NCBI GenBank assembly: GCA_026120185.1
Contig: JANUWF010002017.1
Coordinates: 806,001 to 870,000, forward strand
Direction: 5' to 3'
Source: Voacanga thouarsii
Taxonomy: Eukaryota; Streptophyta; Magnoliopsida; Gentianales; Apocynaceae
DNA length: 64,000 nt
Shown: piece by piece, positions 21,985 through 32,571 of the stretch
Layout of the letters: each line of letters begins with the position of its first letter
Position numbering within the stretch: the stretch's first letter is position 1
The notes under the pieces: generated by a model
What the model was told of the DNA's origin: nothing
The model's input: only the letters and a program-made list of their open reading frames with translations
Databases searched by the model: none
Translations under genes and position numbers: made by a program

Positions 21985-22440
21985 AAAATGTGAGAAGAGT
22001 TTCTAAGAGCTGAAGCGAAGATTGATGACAACACCAGTGTTGAGTCTACCAGAGGGAGATATGCCTTACGCGTTGTATACCAATGCTTCAAAGGAAGGTT
22101 TGGGAGCAGTTTTGATGTAAGACCGAAAGGTGATCGCCTATGCTTCTCGAAAGTTGAGGCCTCATGAAGTCAATTACCCCACGCATGATCTAGAGCTGGC
22201 TGCCAGTGTGTTCGCTTTAAAGAAATGGCGTCACTACCTATACGGAGCGGAATATGAATTATTCACTGATCACAAGAGCCTGAAGTACATCTTTATCCAG
22301 AAGGACCTGAATCTGAGGCAATGAAGATGGATGGAATTTTTGGAAGAGTACCGTTGTCCAATCAACTATCATCCCGGGAAGGCTAACATTGTTGCTGATG
22401 CCCTAAGTAGAAAAGCCAATATGGCCAAGCTAAGGGTACA
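21985..22440 (+). pseudogene. Gypsy RNase H
   Basis: Starts in the linker (LKRRLMTTPVLSLPEG). The first catalytic segment is LYTNASKEGLGAVL, with Asn (22082-22084) in place of Asp. Then [26 protein letters not shown] (Glu present), [25 protein letters not shown] (Asp present), and [12 protein letters not shown] (Asp present). TAA/TGA/TAG stops break it after VLM and after LNLRQ. Confidence 0.88.
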
Positions 22441-23800
22441 ACAGATTCAAGTGGTTTAGGATGTGTTGGATAGAAGAGCGGAAGTGCAAGGGGTGAAAAT
22501 TGTTGTTAGCAACCAAAAATTGATACCAGATCTAAGGCGGGAAATTATTGAAGCTCAGCAAGATAATGCAAAATTTTAACTTTCCAAGGACAAGGAGCTC
22601 AAATGGTAAGGCAGTAAATTCTGGCAGGATGAAGTGGGAATTTTGTATTTTAGAGATTGGTTATGTGTACCCGAAGAGCACCAATTGAAGGACAGAATTT
22701 TTGAAGAGGCGCATAAGAGTAAGTACGCCATTCATCCGGAGTAATTCAAAATGTACCAGGGTCTGAAGAGGGCCTATTGGTGGCCCGGAATGAAGTGGAA
22801 CGTGGTTAAATATGTCTTGACATGTCTCACCTATCAGAAGGTCAAAGCGGAGCACAAGAAGTCAGCAGGACTGTTACAACTGTTACCAGTACCTGAATGG
22901 AAGTGGGAGGAAGTGACCATGGACTTTGTTACCGAACTTCCTATGTGAAGGACTCAGAAGGATGCCATATGGGTAATGGTGGATCAACTGACCAAGTCAG
23001 CGCATTTCATACCGGTGAACATAAGAGATTCCATGGAGAAGTTGGCTCAGGCCTATGTGCGAGAAATAGTCCGACTGCATGGAGTGCCTTCAAGTATTGT
23101 GTTTGACCGAGATCTGAGGTTTACGTCTTGATTTTTGGGCAAATTTCAAGAATCAATGGGGTTGAGTTTGAAGTTCAATACGGCGGCACATCCCCAAACC
23201 GATGGGCAGTCAGAAAGGGTTATACAGATACCAAAGGATATGCTGAGAGCGTGTGTACTGGATTTCGGGGATAAATGGATCGAATGTGTGCTGTATGCGG
23301 AGTCATTGTACAATAACAGTTATCAAGCTTCGATTGGAATGGCTTCGTATGAGGCACTGTATGGACGCAAGTGCCAGGTACCGCTATATTGGAGTTGGTC
23401 AGAAGATGGACATATAAGCAAAACTGGAGAAGTCTGTATTTAGAAAATGTTGGACAAGGTTATGTTAATTAGGGAGAGGTTGAAAGCAGCTCAGAGCCGA
23501 CAAAAGACCAATGCGGACAATAGGCGGAAAGAGTTAGAATTCCAGGTGGGGGATAGTGTATTCCTGAGATTGACACCAAATAAAGGAATCTTGAAGCATC
23601 CGAAAGGTGGGAAGCTGAATCTGAGGTATTTGGGACCGTTCCAGATAAAGGAAAGAATTGGGCCAGTAGCGTATCGATTGGATTTGCCAGATGGATTGAC
23701 AAGAATTCACGATGGCTTTCATGTATTACAGCTGAAAAAGTACAATGTTGATCCCGATCATGTTTTGAATGATGAGCTGTTGGTGTTGCAACCCGACTTG
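22441..23800 (+). pseudogene. Gypsy integrase
   Basis: The zinc-binding N-terminal part has AIHPE near 22728 and TCLTYQKVKAEH near 22818, where the second Cys of C-x2-C is Tyr. The catalytic core has MDFVTELP (Asp, near 22920), VFDRDLRF (Asp, near 23102) and HPQTDGQSERV (Glu, near 23215). Then YNNSYQASIGMASYEALYGRKCQVPLYW, the KTNADNRRKELEFQVGD block and the GPF module LRYLGPFQIKERIGPVAYRLDLP (about 23626-23690). Stops follow LPM, FTS and EVCI. The core D,D,E is retained. Confidence 0.9.
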
Positions 23801-23962
23801 AGTTATGTGGAGAAACTCGTGCGAATATTGGACCGAAGTATCAAGACTCTCCGGAACAAGCAGATACCAATAGTAAAGGTGTAGTAGGAGCATCATGGCA
23901 CGCGAGATGCCACATGGGAAATAGAAGAGTGGGTAAAGCGGAAGTATCCCGATCTGAGATAG
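23801..23962 (+). pseudogene. Chromodomain at the gypsy pol C terminus
   Basis: VEKLVRILDRSIKTLRNK, IPIVKV, then after two stops EHHGTRDATWEIEEWVKRKYPDL, ending at TAG 23960-23962. This is the usual chromovirus chromodomain pattern (the ATWE motif and the final KYP). It would direct insertion to marked chromatin. Stops at 23881-23886 separate the two halves. Confidence 0.85.
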
Positions 23963-23995
23963 AGGTATGCCTGAATTTCGAAATGAAATTCTCCT

Positions 23996-24008
23996 AAGGA
24001 GAGGAGGA
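23996..24008 (+). other. Gypsy polypurine tract
   Basis: AAGGAGAGGAGGA lies directly before the TGTGAAACCCC start of the 3' LTR. Confidence 0.85.
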
Positions 24009-24053
24009 TGTGAAACCCCAACTGAAACTAACCCTAGAATAAGGGGGTTGGGA

Positions 24054-24056
<3 letters not shown>

Positions 24057-24084
<28 letters not shown>
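24057..24084. repeat. (AT)n microsatellite
   Basis: Fourteen perfect AT units close to the LTR start. Confidence 0.97.
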
Positions 24085-24088
<4 letters not shown>

Positions 24089-24250
24089 GATTTATATGTG
24101 CTTTGGAATTGTGATTTATAGTCTACAAGGTTTAGTTGTGTTTATTGAGTAGGAAGGGTAAAGTGGTAATTTTGCTTGAAGTGAAAATATGGAGATAGCT
24201 TGAGGATTAAATAGGAAGAATATTTGGGAGAGAAAATAAGAACAAGAATT

Positions 24251-24313
24251 GTTGTGGTTTAGTGGTTAGAGCTTTGGAATTAATCTCTAAGGTCTTGAGT
24301 TCAAATTCCACCA
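24251..24313 (+). other. tRNA-like segment in the gypsy LTR
   Basis: TGGTTTAGTGG (24255-24265) fits the pol III A box, and GTTCAAATTC (24299-24308) fits the B box at 9 of 10 positions, 34 bp downstream. The flanks resemble a tRNA D-arm and T-arm (GTGGTTAGAGC ... TTCAAATTCCACC). It is too diverged to be a working tRNA gene. It may be a SINE head or a tRNA fossil. Confidence 0.45.
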
Positions 24314-25848
24314 ATTAAGTTCTATCATGATTAAATTTTATTTTATATGAGGTAGAATATTTTTGTCCCTTGCATGCCATAAGTAGAAGTAGGAGTTTTG
24401 TCCTAGTGGTGACACGAAGGGAATGTTTTAATCCTATTCTTATGCCCTACAAGAATTCTTAAGGGATTCATGCCCTTTTTGTTCCTTAACTTACCTTAAA
24501 TTCTTCACCAATTAAACTTATTCAATTTATCAAAATCCACATTTTAATTCCAGAAAATTCAGCAAGGTTTATTGACCTTGGAATTTCGAAAATGGCTCCT
24601 TGAGGATAGAGTTTTGACTGAAAATGGGGAAGGAGTTAAGGAAGGTTCCTAAGAGAATTAATCTCCATGGTTGAACCTTCAAACTCCACTCCATAAGTGT
24701 TCATCTTCTTCATGGTAGCAATCTGGAATTTTTTCAGCTTCTTGGTCAGTCCAGCTTTCAAAAACTCCAGCCATTTCTCTCACTCAAATGCTGCCAGAAA
24801 AATAGCCAATTTGTTCAGCTTGAAGACTGAAATCCGTGGCCAAAAATCAAACTGCATAAAGCTGTGAAAACCAGGAAAAATTTCTAGACAATTTCGCAGC
24901 ATGGCAGACCAAAAACCAAAGCTGTTTCTTTAGCCCTCAAACCAGTAATTCACCCCTGCCTTTCCTCCATAAAGAAGGCTAGAAACCAGCCTTGAAAGTC
25001 CCTCCAAAAACTCTTCAAACTCACTGCAAGTCGGCTGGAACATTGCAGAAAAAACTGTCCAAAAATTCCAGCAAACCATTCGAATGACCAACTAGAAAAA
25101 TTCCAGCCTTGCTCCCTCTTCAAACCTTGTCCGAAAATCACTTCAACTTTCTGTGAAATTAACCTTAGTCAACCATGAACAGAACTTTATCACCTCTTCC
25201 ATTGAACTACACGAATGAACACCATAGCTACTCCTTAAACTCCTCCATTAATTACTCCAATCAAGCTTCCAATTAGAATTTAAAATTTCATCAAATTTCT
25301 CCATGAAAACTTCTAGGGATTAAGCTTCAAACAACCAGAAATTCTCCCACCATTACACTCAGAATTTTGGGCACCCTATAGATCCTTCAAACCTCATTCA
25401 CTTCAGCAAAAACTATAGCAAACCAGTCGGCCATTACATGAATTACTCCATTTGAAATTCAAATGATAAGATTTTCCTCCTCCCCCTAATCTAAAAATCT
25501 AATCACAAGAATTACTCTTACAATTCGGCCAACACCTTTCAACAATTTCGTCCCGCATTCTCTCCAGTCTCTCCATTTCTCCAAGAACACCAAGAATACA
25601 CACTATCATTCTCCAAGCCTAAGACCACTCCAAACACCTCCAATCCCTTCTAAAAACTCTAGATCACGTCTACTTACCCTCTAGAGACCATTTCTGCATT
25701 TTATAACATCAAACATTGAAAACAAAATTCTACTATCGAATAAAAAAACAGATTTTTTCTTGAAGATTCAAGAACTTTCTCAAGGTAATCAAGAACGATT
25801 TTGATATTCTTCTTTCCTTCAATCTTTAAAGATGATATACTAATACTC

Positions 25849-25851
<3 letters not shown>

Positions 25852-25908
<57 letters not shown>
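25852..25908. repeat. (CT)n microsatellite
   Basis: About 28 near-perfect CT units within the LTR. Confidence 0.97.
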
Positions 25909-25910
<2 letters not shown>

Positions 25911-27296
25911 CCAAAATGGTTGTTTCAATCATGGCCGTTCTTCTTCTTCTCTCTTTGACAAATCAAGCCTCCTACGTGTGTGGATCACCTTAGATCTTCA
26001 TCAAGATTGTCATCAACCAAGCATTTCTCCTTAACCTTCTCTGTAATTCTAAAATCATGCCTCTTAAATATGGATGAAAAAGGATAGATTATGATGGGGG
26101 ATTGAGTATATGCTTGTGTATGAATGAGTTGAGATTGGAGCATGTGGATGTTTTGCCCAGGTTAAGTTCTATAGTATTTCATGTGGATCGATGCATGTTT
26201 TTCATGTCTTGAGTAAGTTGGATGGTTAAGCATGCTAGATATTATGTCACCTTTGGTGAATAGGGTTTTATGTTCTTGTATTCTTGTTGAAGCCATGAAT
26301 ATGATTATGCTTAGTGAAGTTTGGATCATGTGATAGTAGATATGGATTTAAGCTTTTATTCATGAATTGAATGGTTTATTGATTGATGTTGGAGTTTATG
26401 TTCATGATTCTTGTTAGCCATAGGAAAATTATGATCATGACCTTGTTGATCCTAAACTACTTAAGTTAGCCAATTTTATTGCATTAATCAAAATTAAGAC
26501 TATATTTTCCCTCAATAATTTTGAAAACCCTAGGAAGCCTTGGAGTTAGAATATTAAATGAAATAGTGAAATTTTAGCCAAATAAATGATATATTTTATT
26601 AAAAATAATATATAAATATTTATATATAATAATAATATTAAATAAAGCCTTTTATATAAATAATCATAGGTAAAATATTAATCTTGTAGGCCATATATTC
26701 ATAAATACTATTGAAATTTATTTATTATCTTTTGATCAAAATTTATTAAAATTTACTTATTATTAATTTTATTTATTAATTATTTTCTAACTATTAATTA
26801 TTAATTAATAGATTAGTAATAATTTATTATTTACTTTAATCTAGGACTTAGGATCCTTCATCATATAAACCCTAGTTTATTTATTTGAACCTATAACTTA
26901 TTAGTAGTTATTTTACAACCCCTAGTTATTTTCGCATATCAAACTAGACTTCTTTTACAAAAACCTTTATCATCTAGCCTTAAAGATTAGGACATTAGGG
27001 TCAGGGTTGTAATAAGTTGAACTAGGATTATCTATGGAAGCGAATATAGCTTGAGTATAACCATATAGCTTGTGTTTACCCCAGGCGGGGTGAGGTCAGC
27101 TTTGGAAGATTTGTGAAATTGCAAGCAAAGGATCAGGTAACCTCCTGCATAAACTTATTTGATGTCAAAAGGTTACTATGGCAAGCTAAATACTGAGTGT
27201 ATGGACACTCCCTTTTGTAATGTCAATTAAGGACTGTTTCATTTTTTGTTCAGACAAGCAAATCTTTTGAAAACCAAACAAGCAATTTTGCTCAAG

Positions 27297-27476
27297 CACT
27301 TCTTTCTAAAAAATCAACTTTGAATCGAATTTTAGAAACCCTTAATTGTTGTTTCCAAATAAAGCAATGTTTTACCAGTTTTCTCCCACTTCTTTCTAAA
27401 AAATCAACTTTGAATCGAATTTTAGAAACCCTTAATTGTTGTTTCCAAATAAAGCAATGTTTTACCAGTTTTCTCC
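27297..27476. repeat. 90-bp tandem duplication specific to the gypsy 3' LTR
   Basis: Two adjacent copies beginning CACTTCTTTCTAAAAAATCA at 27297 and 27387, apparently identical. The 5' LTR (about 735-830) has one copy. Confidence 0.93.
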
Positions 27477-28294
27477 CAAGTGGGACAATTAACGTTAAGT
27501 ACTAAATAAGGGTAGGCTAATAGTACTAACTTTGAAGAGCAAGAGCGAGTCTTTTGGCAGGAGGCCACCTCCAAAAGATGAACTCAACTTGAAGAAGCGA
27601 CAGTACTACTTAGTCATGCCGGTCCGAGCTAGCAAGTTTCAGTCAAGTGGACTGTGTGTTTCCGGAGTGGGCAACCGGAATGTTTGGGTGTAGAGAATGA
27701 AGAGTATTTTATCTGGTAGGCTGATCACATACCTTTTTTGTCAGTCTGCACAAAGTGTGGCATTCTGACCGTTATATGGTCATGGGGCCCAACGTGTGGT
27801 AACCTATGGCTACCCATTTGAGTGGTTGTATTTATTGTGCACATGTATAATTTGAAAAGCAAAATGCCACTCTTTATTTAAATCCTTATTTATTACTTGC
27901 CAGCATTTTCTTTCACACAATATTTACAACTTGCATACAAGAACTGTTTTACCTAAAACACTCAAAGCGCACACACGGACTTACTGATATTTTTATCTCA
28001 TCACCTTTCATGCAATGTTTTCAAGTCGATCCTGCTATGGAGATGAGTAGCTAGTTTGTTGCCTACTTGAAGACATTGTGTTATTTATTTTGAATGTTGC
28101 TTTGAGAGATGATAGTGAACAATTCATTTTGGATTTATTCTTGAAGATTTTTTTTTTTTGGGTTGTAATAAGTTTTAATTTTAAAGTATTGTTTTATTTT
28201 CATTTGTGTGACCAAGTTATAAAGAACCCTTGTCCTTTGGACGGGGCGACATCCCCGGCCCTGCCCTGTTGGGCCTACGTAGTGGGGTGTTACA

Positions 28295-28418
28295 AATATA
28301 AGAACAAATATTCACAAAAAAATAATTAGTAATATTCAGAAATATATACATGGACAAATCAAAAGAATCCAAGTTTTTATGATATTATCCTTTTTACCCA
28401 GCAACGATACCAAAAACA
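28295..28418 (-). repeat. Family B internal fragment with decayed PBS
   Basis: AT-rich sequence like 53650-53790 and 41380-41473. It includes TACCCAGCAACGATACCA at 28395-28412, 13 of 18 matching the tRNA-Asp 3' end, next to the LTR at 28419. The gypsy element inserted here. Confidence 0.75.
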
Positions 28419-29801
28419 TGTTGCGTGCGATTTTTGAGTGTTAGAAAATATTAACAAATTTTAAATTAAAATGCCAAAAAAACACTCAAACTGCACAATT
28501 GGACAAGTATACCCCTCGCGTAATAGATCGTCGAATGGCAAGAATCGTTTTCCTTCGGAAAAGGGATAAAGGTATCACCACTAACTCTTCTTCTATTGTT
28601 TAGCCTAAAGAACTAACAAATTAGATTAATTACTATGGGAAATCCAAGAGAATCAACACAACCTCATACAAGATTGGCCAAGAAGAAGAAATAGAGTTAA
28701 GACATGTGCTTGTCAAGAGTCTGTTAAAATCAGCCAAGTACTAAACACAAACCTATGACAACAAATTTAAATTCTAATACCGTAGAGGTTACAATTGTAA
28801 AACAAACTCTCTCTTAAGTGGATTTCCTATTTTAGGCTAATTAAAGGATATCTCTACTTCACAATTAAACCTAAGAAGCATAATTAAACAAGACTCCAAA
28901 TTTCTGAAGAGCCAATACCCATATCTCTAGGCAATATCAAACTCCAATTGATTGCCAAGTTCTAATAGCTCAACCTCTCTCTCGAGTTAACCAAAAGAAA
29001 ACATACATTCAACCCATTCATTTAGAACTCACCCTCTTACCCTGTCTCTAAAATTCATTAGAGAAGAGAAACAAAAACAATAGATCTAACACAATAATTG
29101 CAAGTAATCATTCATTAGAAATTTAAATCTAATAAATCAAGAGTAGATTTAATACAAAAATTAATTAGGAGTCATCGTCTTATAAGGTAAAGAAATGCTC
29201 ATAGATAAGTTTTGTTCTTCATCTCCATCTTCAATCTTCACTTGCCAACCTCCAAATCTCTCCTCGCTCTTTTCTCTTGTGAGTAGGTGTTCCTTTGAAG
29301 TGCTGCTTGACCTCAATAGTCTGGAAAAGTTCTATTTATAGCCCAAGAGAAGCCCTAAAAATTGTGATTAAAAAAAAAAAAAATCAATTCTGTGAACATA
29401 ATTGGCACATATTATTAACACATTCGACGCTAGTCCTCTAACAATCTATTGTGCGCGCGTATATAACCAGCGCCTGTTATTTCCAGTAAGCCTTTTTTGT
29501 TTTGTACAGGTGCTTGTCAAGAACAAAATACGTCGTCTCTTATTAAGTGGAACCGGCACCTATTATTACTGAGAACTGGTGCCTGTTATTTCTTTTTCTT
29601 CGTGAACTGTGATTTTCTCAAGCAGCAGCCAATCCATGGATTTTCAAGCAATAAACTGGTTATTCATTTTTCAAGCAATCGTTTATTCAATCCTATACAA
29701 AATAATATACAAGTATGGAAATTAGTAGTCATTTTGGTATTATTTTTCAACAAATACAGTATACTTTATATTGAAAATATGCACAAAATAAGCAATCATT
29801 A
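28419..29801 (-). repeat. Family B LTR 1 (1.38 kb)
   Basis: It begins (+) TGTTGCGTGCGATTTTTGAG and ends GCAATCATTA. It pairs with the LTRs at 41474, 53792 and 58627. A minus-strand TATA box (GGCTATAAATAG) lies at 29332-29343. The end bases have drifted from the ACTCATCA seen in the others. Confidence 0.88.
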
Positions 29802-31069
29802 GTCCCTCATACTTAAACTTCTGCTTGTCCTCAAGCATACCACAATTCTTCACCAACAAACAAATAGTTTACAAATAAAATAAATGAATAAATTATATCA
29901 TATTGGGAAACTTAACAAGAACAAGTCAATATATATGTAATAAGGACAAAATGGTGAAGATATTATTTTATCCTCCACTTTAGAATGCATTCCAACACTT
30001 ATTTATCCAAGTTAATCCCAAGTATACATGTATATTAAGTTAGAAGATGAATTAAAGAAGTTTAGCTAATTCAATGTGATTCATCCACCAATTGAGTCAA
30101 GAATACAAATAATGTGAGTGATACAAGTTAGGATTAACTAGCTCACTCAAGTGTCTTGGCTTAAAATGTATAAACATTATAAGTGTTACTACACTTTACA
30201 CACTACACTTTGATATAACATTACTACAATACATTTCAACTTGGAATAGCAAATTAGGAGCCACCAATAAAATTTTCAATTATTTTTTTGCAAAAAAAAA
30301 AAGCATTTATAATGATTTTGACTTGAATATGCTTTTTGCATCCTTTGCTTTTTTTTCTACTTGCTTTTATTTTCTCTTCTTTTTTTCTTCTTCTTTTTTC
30401 ATCAATTGTTTTTCTTTTGTCATAGGACATGCACTTTGCATTCCTAGTGCTTTTTTTCTTCTCACTTCAGTGTGTGCACTGAGCAACCTACCTCTTGCTC
30501 CTACTTGTCTTTACATTGGAATAAACACAATAAACAATTGAACATTTGTGTAATACATCATACAAAATAAATACATGAATGAGTGAATAGGAATTGCTAC
30601 GAAACTAGAGATAAGCCTACAATCTACCCTCTATATTTCATCACACCATCCTCATCCATTCTCAAAACATTTTCAAAGACATAAACAAGATTCACTCACT
30701 TTTTAGAATGTAGCCTATGTCATGCCTAATATAGAAGTGAACATAAAATTAACTTTCTTAAAAAAGTCATAAGTAGAATTTCCAAGCAAAAAGATAAATA
30801 ATAACTCCACCAAACTAATACATATCTGCACATATACTAAAAAGTCATGAAAACTAGCCCAAAAACGAAAAAAATTCTATAAAAATATTCAGCCAAATAC
30901 AAAAATAAAAATTTTAACCCAAAATAAGAAATTACCCAAAATTATTAATATAAAATTGTATAGAAATATTACCCAACCTCCCTCCCACACTTAAAAGAGA
31001 CAATGTCCTGATTGTCCAAAATATACAAAACAAATACATTTATATGACACAAAATACAAAATAGGGAAG
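29802..31069 (-). repeat. Family B internal region, unit 1, left part
   Basis: It starts with the PPT side (minus: AAGTTTAAGTATGAGGGAC), with the CTTGTCCTCAAGCA word shared by all B and A copies. A T-rich tract lies at 30330-30420 and a second PPT-like motif CCTCCCTCCCACACTTAAAA at about 30981. Non-coding. Interrupted by A2 at 31070. Confidence 0.8.
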
Positions 31070-32571
31070 TTATGTGTATTTTATTTGGGTATAAAAATCA
31101 TATAAAAATAAGCACATTCCTAATCAAGATTAAATTAAAGTGTTAACCCCAAATTACATATATGAGCAAGTGTACTCATCATTACGGAGCATAAGGTTCA
31201 AACGAGTGTCAATCCTTAAGGAACAAGTAGGTATTAATCACCCTTCTTTCATTATTTAATCGACTCTATAAAGTGAAAAAGAAATAAAAAGGAAAATAAA
31301 ATAAAAATAAAAATATATACATATCAAGGATGGACAAGTATGTAACTTAAATCATTATTTTGGCAAACATGACCTTAAAGTACCTAACCATTATCATAAC
31401 TAATCATTCTCTTGGCATTATGAAGGATTAATATAGACTCACTTCGTTTCCAATCCATGAATCCCTATCTTCTAGAAAACTTAGCATCACATTCCAGTCT
31501 CAGCCAGTCCTACCCAAAAGATGCATTAAACACAATCATTTGATTAAATTTCCATTCCTGGCAAACTTAAAACATGAAATTAACCAATGAATCCATTCCT
31601 GATAGACATCAAATAACCTTTAATTACCAGTTTGTAGCAATTAACCCCTTTTCCAAGCAAGTTAAGAGACAACATATATGAAATCAATAAATTGAAACCA
31701 CCATCAACCCCTTTTCCAAGCAAGTTAATGGAAAAAAACAATCAATTAATCTCGTAATCAACCCAAGTAATTAAATACCAAGAAAAAAAATCAATTAATC
31801 AAAGATTAAATAACTCTAAAAATCATGAACACCTAAAAAAATGTCAAATTATAATAAAACAACTAATACACTATTGTTCAAGAAAAAGAAAACAAAGTAA
31901 AAGAAAGCACTCATAGACAAGCCTCCTTCTTCTTCCTTTGAAGACCTTCTTGTACAACCCTCCATGAATTGAAGAATTCATCCTTCGATTTGAGTGATTG
32001 ATCAATGAATTCTCTCTCATTTCTCTTGTGTTTTCCATCTATTTATAGGCTTAGGAAATGCCTAAACTCATTGGTGTAATGTTCTTGGCCGAGTAGAAGT
32101 AGGAAAGTACTAAAACTCCACAGATTACAAAAAACCGCGTGAAAAATCAAGATCCTATCTTTTCCTCAGGACACAGCCGGTGTCGCCTTGGCTACTAGAG
32201 CCGGCGCTGGTTGTGTTCTGTTTCTTTAATCGTTAGTCGATTTTTTCTTGATTTCAGCACCATGTTGTTTAGAGTGCAGCCGATGCTGGTTCCATTCTAT
32301 TCCGGTCTCGTTTCAATAATTTTTCGTCGCTTTAAAGTTCGTGTCATCAGCACATGGCCGGCGTCGGTTCCTCTGTCCTAGCCCGCGCTGCCACTATTCT
32401 GTTTTGGGCCGTTTTTGCTTTGTTTTACCCTTAAAATCTGAAATAATGAACAAAATACCTTTCCAAGGGTAAAATCTCAAATTTGAAGGAATATGGCTAG
32501 TTATTAGACAAAATGTATCACAAAAGAGCCTCAAATAACTAAAAAAAATATGATTAATTTAGCCCATATTA
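31070..32571 (-). repeat. A2 3' LTR
   Basis: Pairs with 38498-40014. TATA box (minus) at 32039-32049; GC-rich CCGGTGTCGCC/GCCGGCGCTGG repeats at about 32165-32400. Confidence 0.92.

Larger units (their letters stand above)
1..28294 (+). mobile_element. Ty3/gypsy chromovirus LTR retrotransposon, 5' end outside the window, interrupted by a copia element
   Basis: The window opens inside the 5' LTR; the same sequence recurs from 26565 in the 3' LTR. Order: 5' LTR remainder (1-962 and 18130-18802), PBS, upstream ORF, gag with zinc knuckles, DPGS protease, RT, RNase H, integrase, chromodomain, PPT, 3' LTR (24009-28294). Integrase lying after RT/RNase H places it in Ty3/gypsy, and the C-terminal chromodomain makes it a chromovirus, most likely the Tekay/Del group (inference from gag and chromodomain style). 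LTR ends are TGTGAAAC and GTGTTACA, imperfect inverted repeats. It sits in family B internal sequence at its right side. The coding region is heavily mutated. Confidence 0.92.
24009..28294 (+). repeat. Gypsy 3' LTR (4286 bp)
   Basis: It starts TGTGAAACCCCAACTG after the PPT and ends GTGTTACA. The part from 26565 on matches the 5' LTR pieces in this window. It contains an AT microsatellite (24057-24084), a tRNA-like segment (24251-24313), a long CCAG/AAAACT-rich stretch (24700-25660), a CT microsatellite (25852-25908) and a 90-bp tandem duplication. No ORF of note. Confidence 0.92.

Noticed and set aside
24299..24308. Functional tRNA gene in the gypsy LTR
   Set aside because: The B box has one mismatch, and no convincing acceptor or anticodon stem pairs; kept only as a tRNA-like segment.
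25801..26034. Ser-Leu repeat frame and its Arg-Glu counterpart on the other strand
   Set aside because: Both come from the CT microsatellite.
28395..28412. Start of a CRISPR-like or other spaced repeat array suggested by recurring GGCAACGGCGCCAAAAAC
   Set aside because: The recurring phrase is the tRNA-Asp primer site beside each LTR, thousands of bases apart; the setting is a plant genome.
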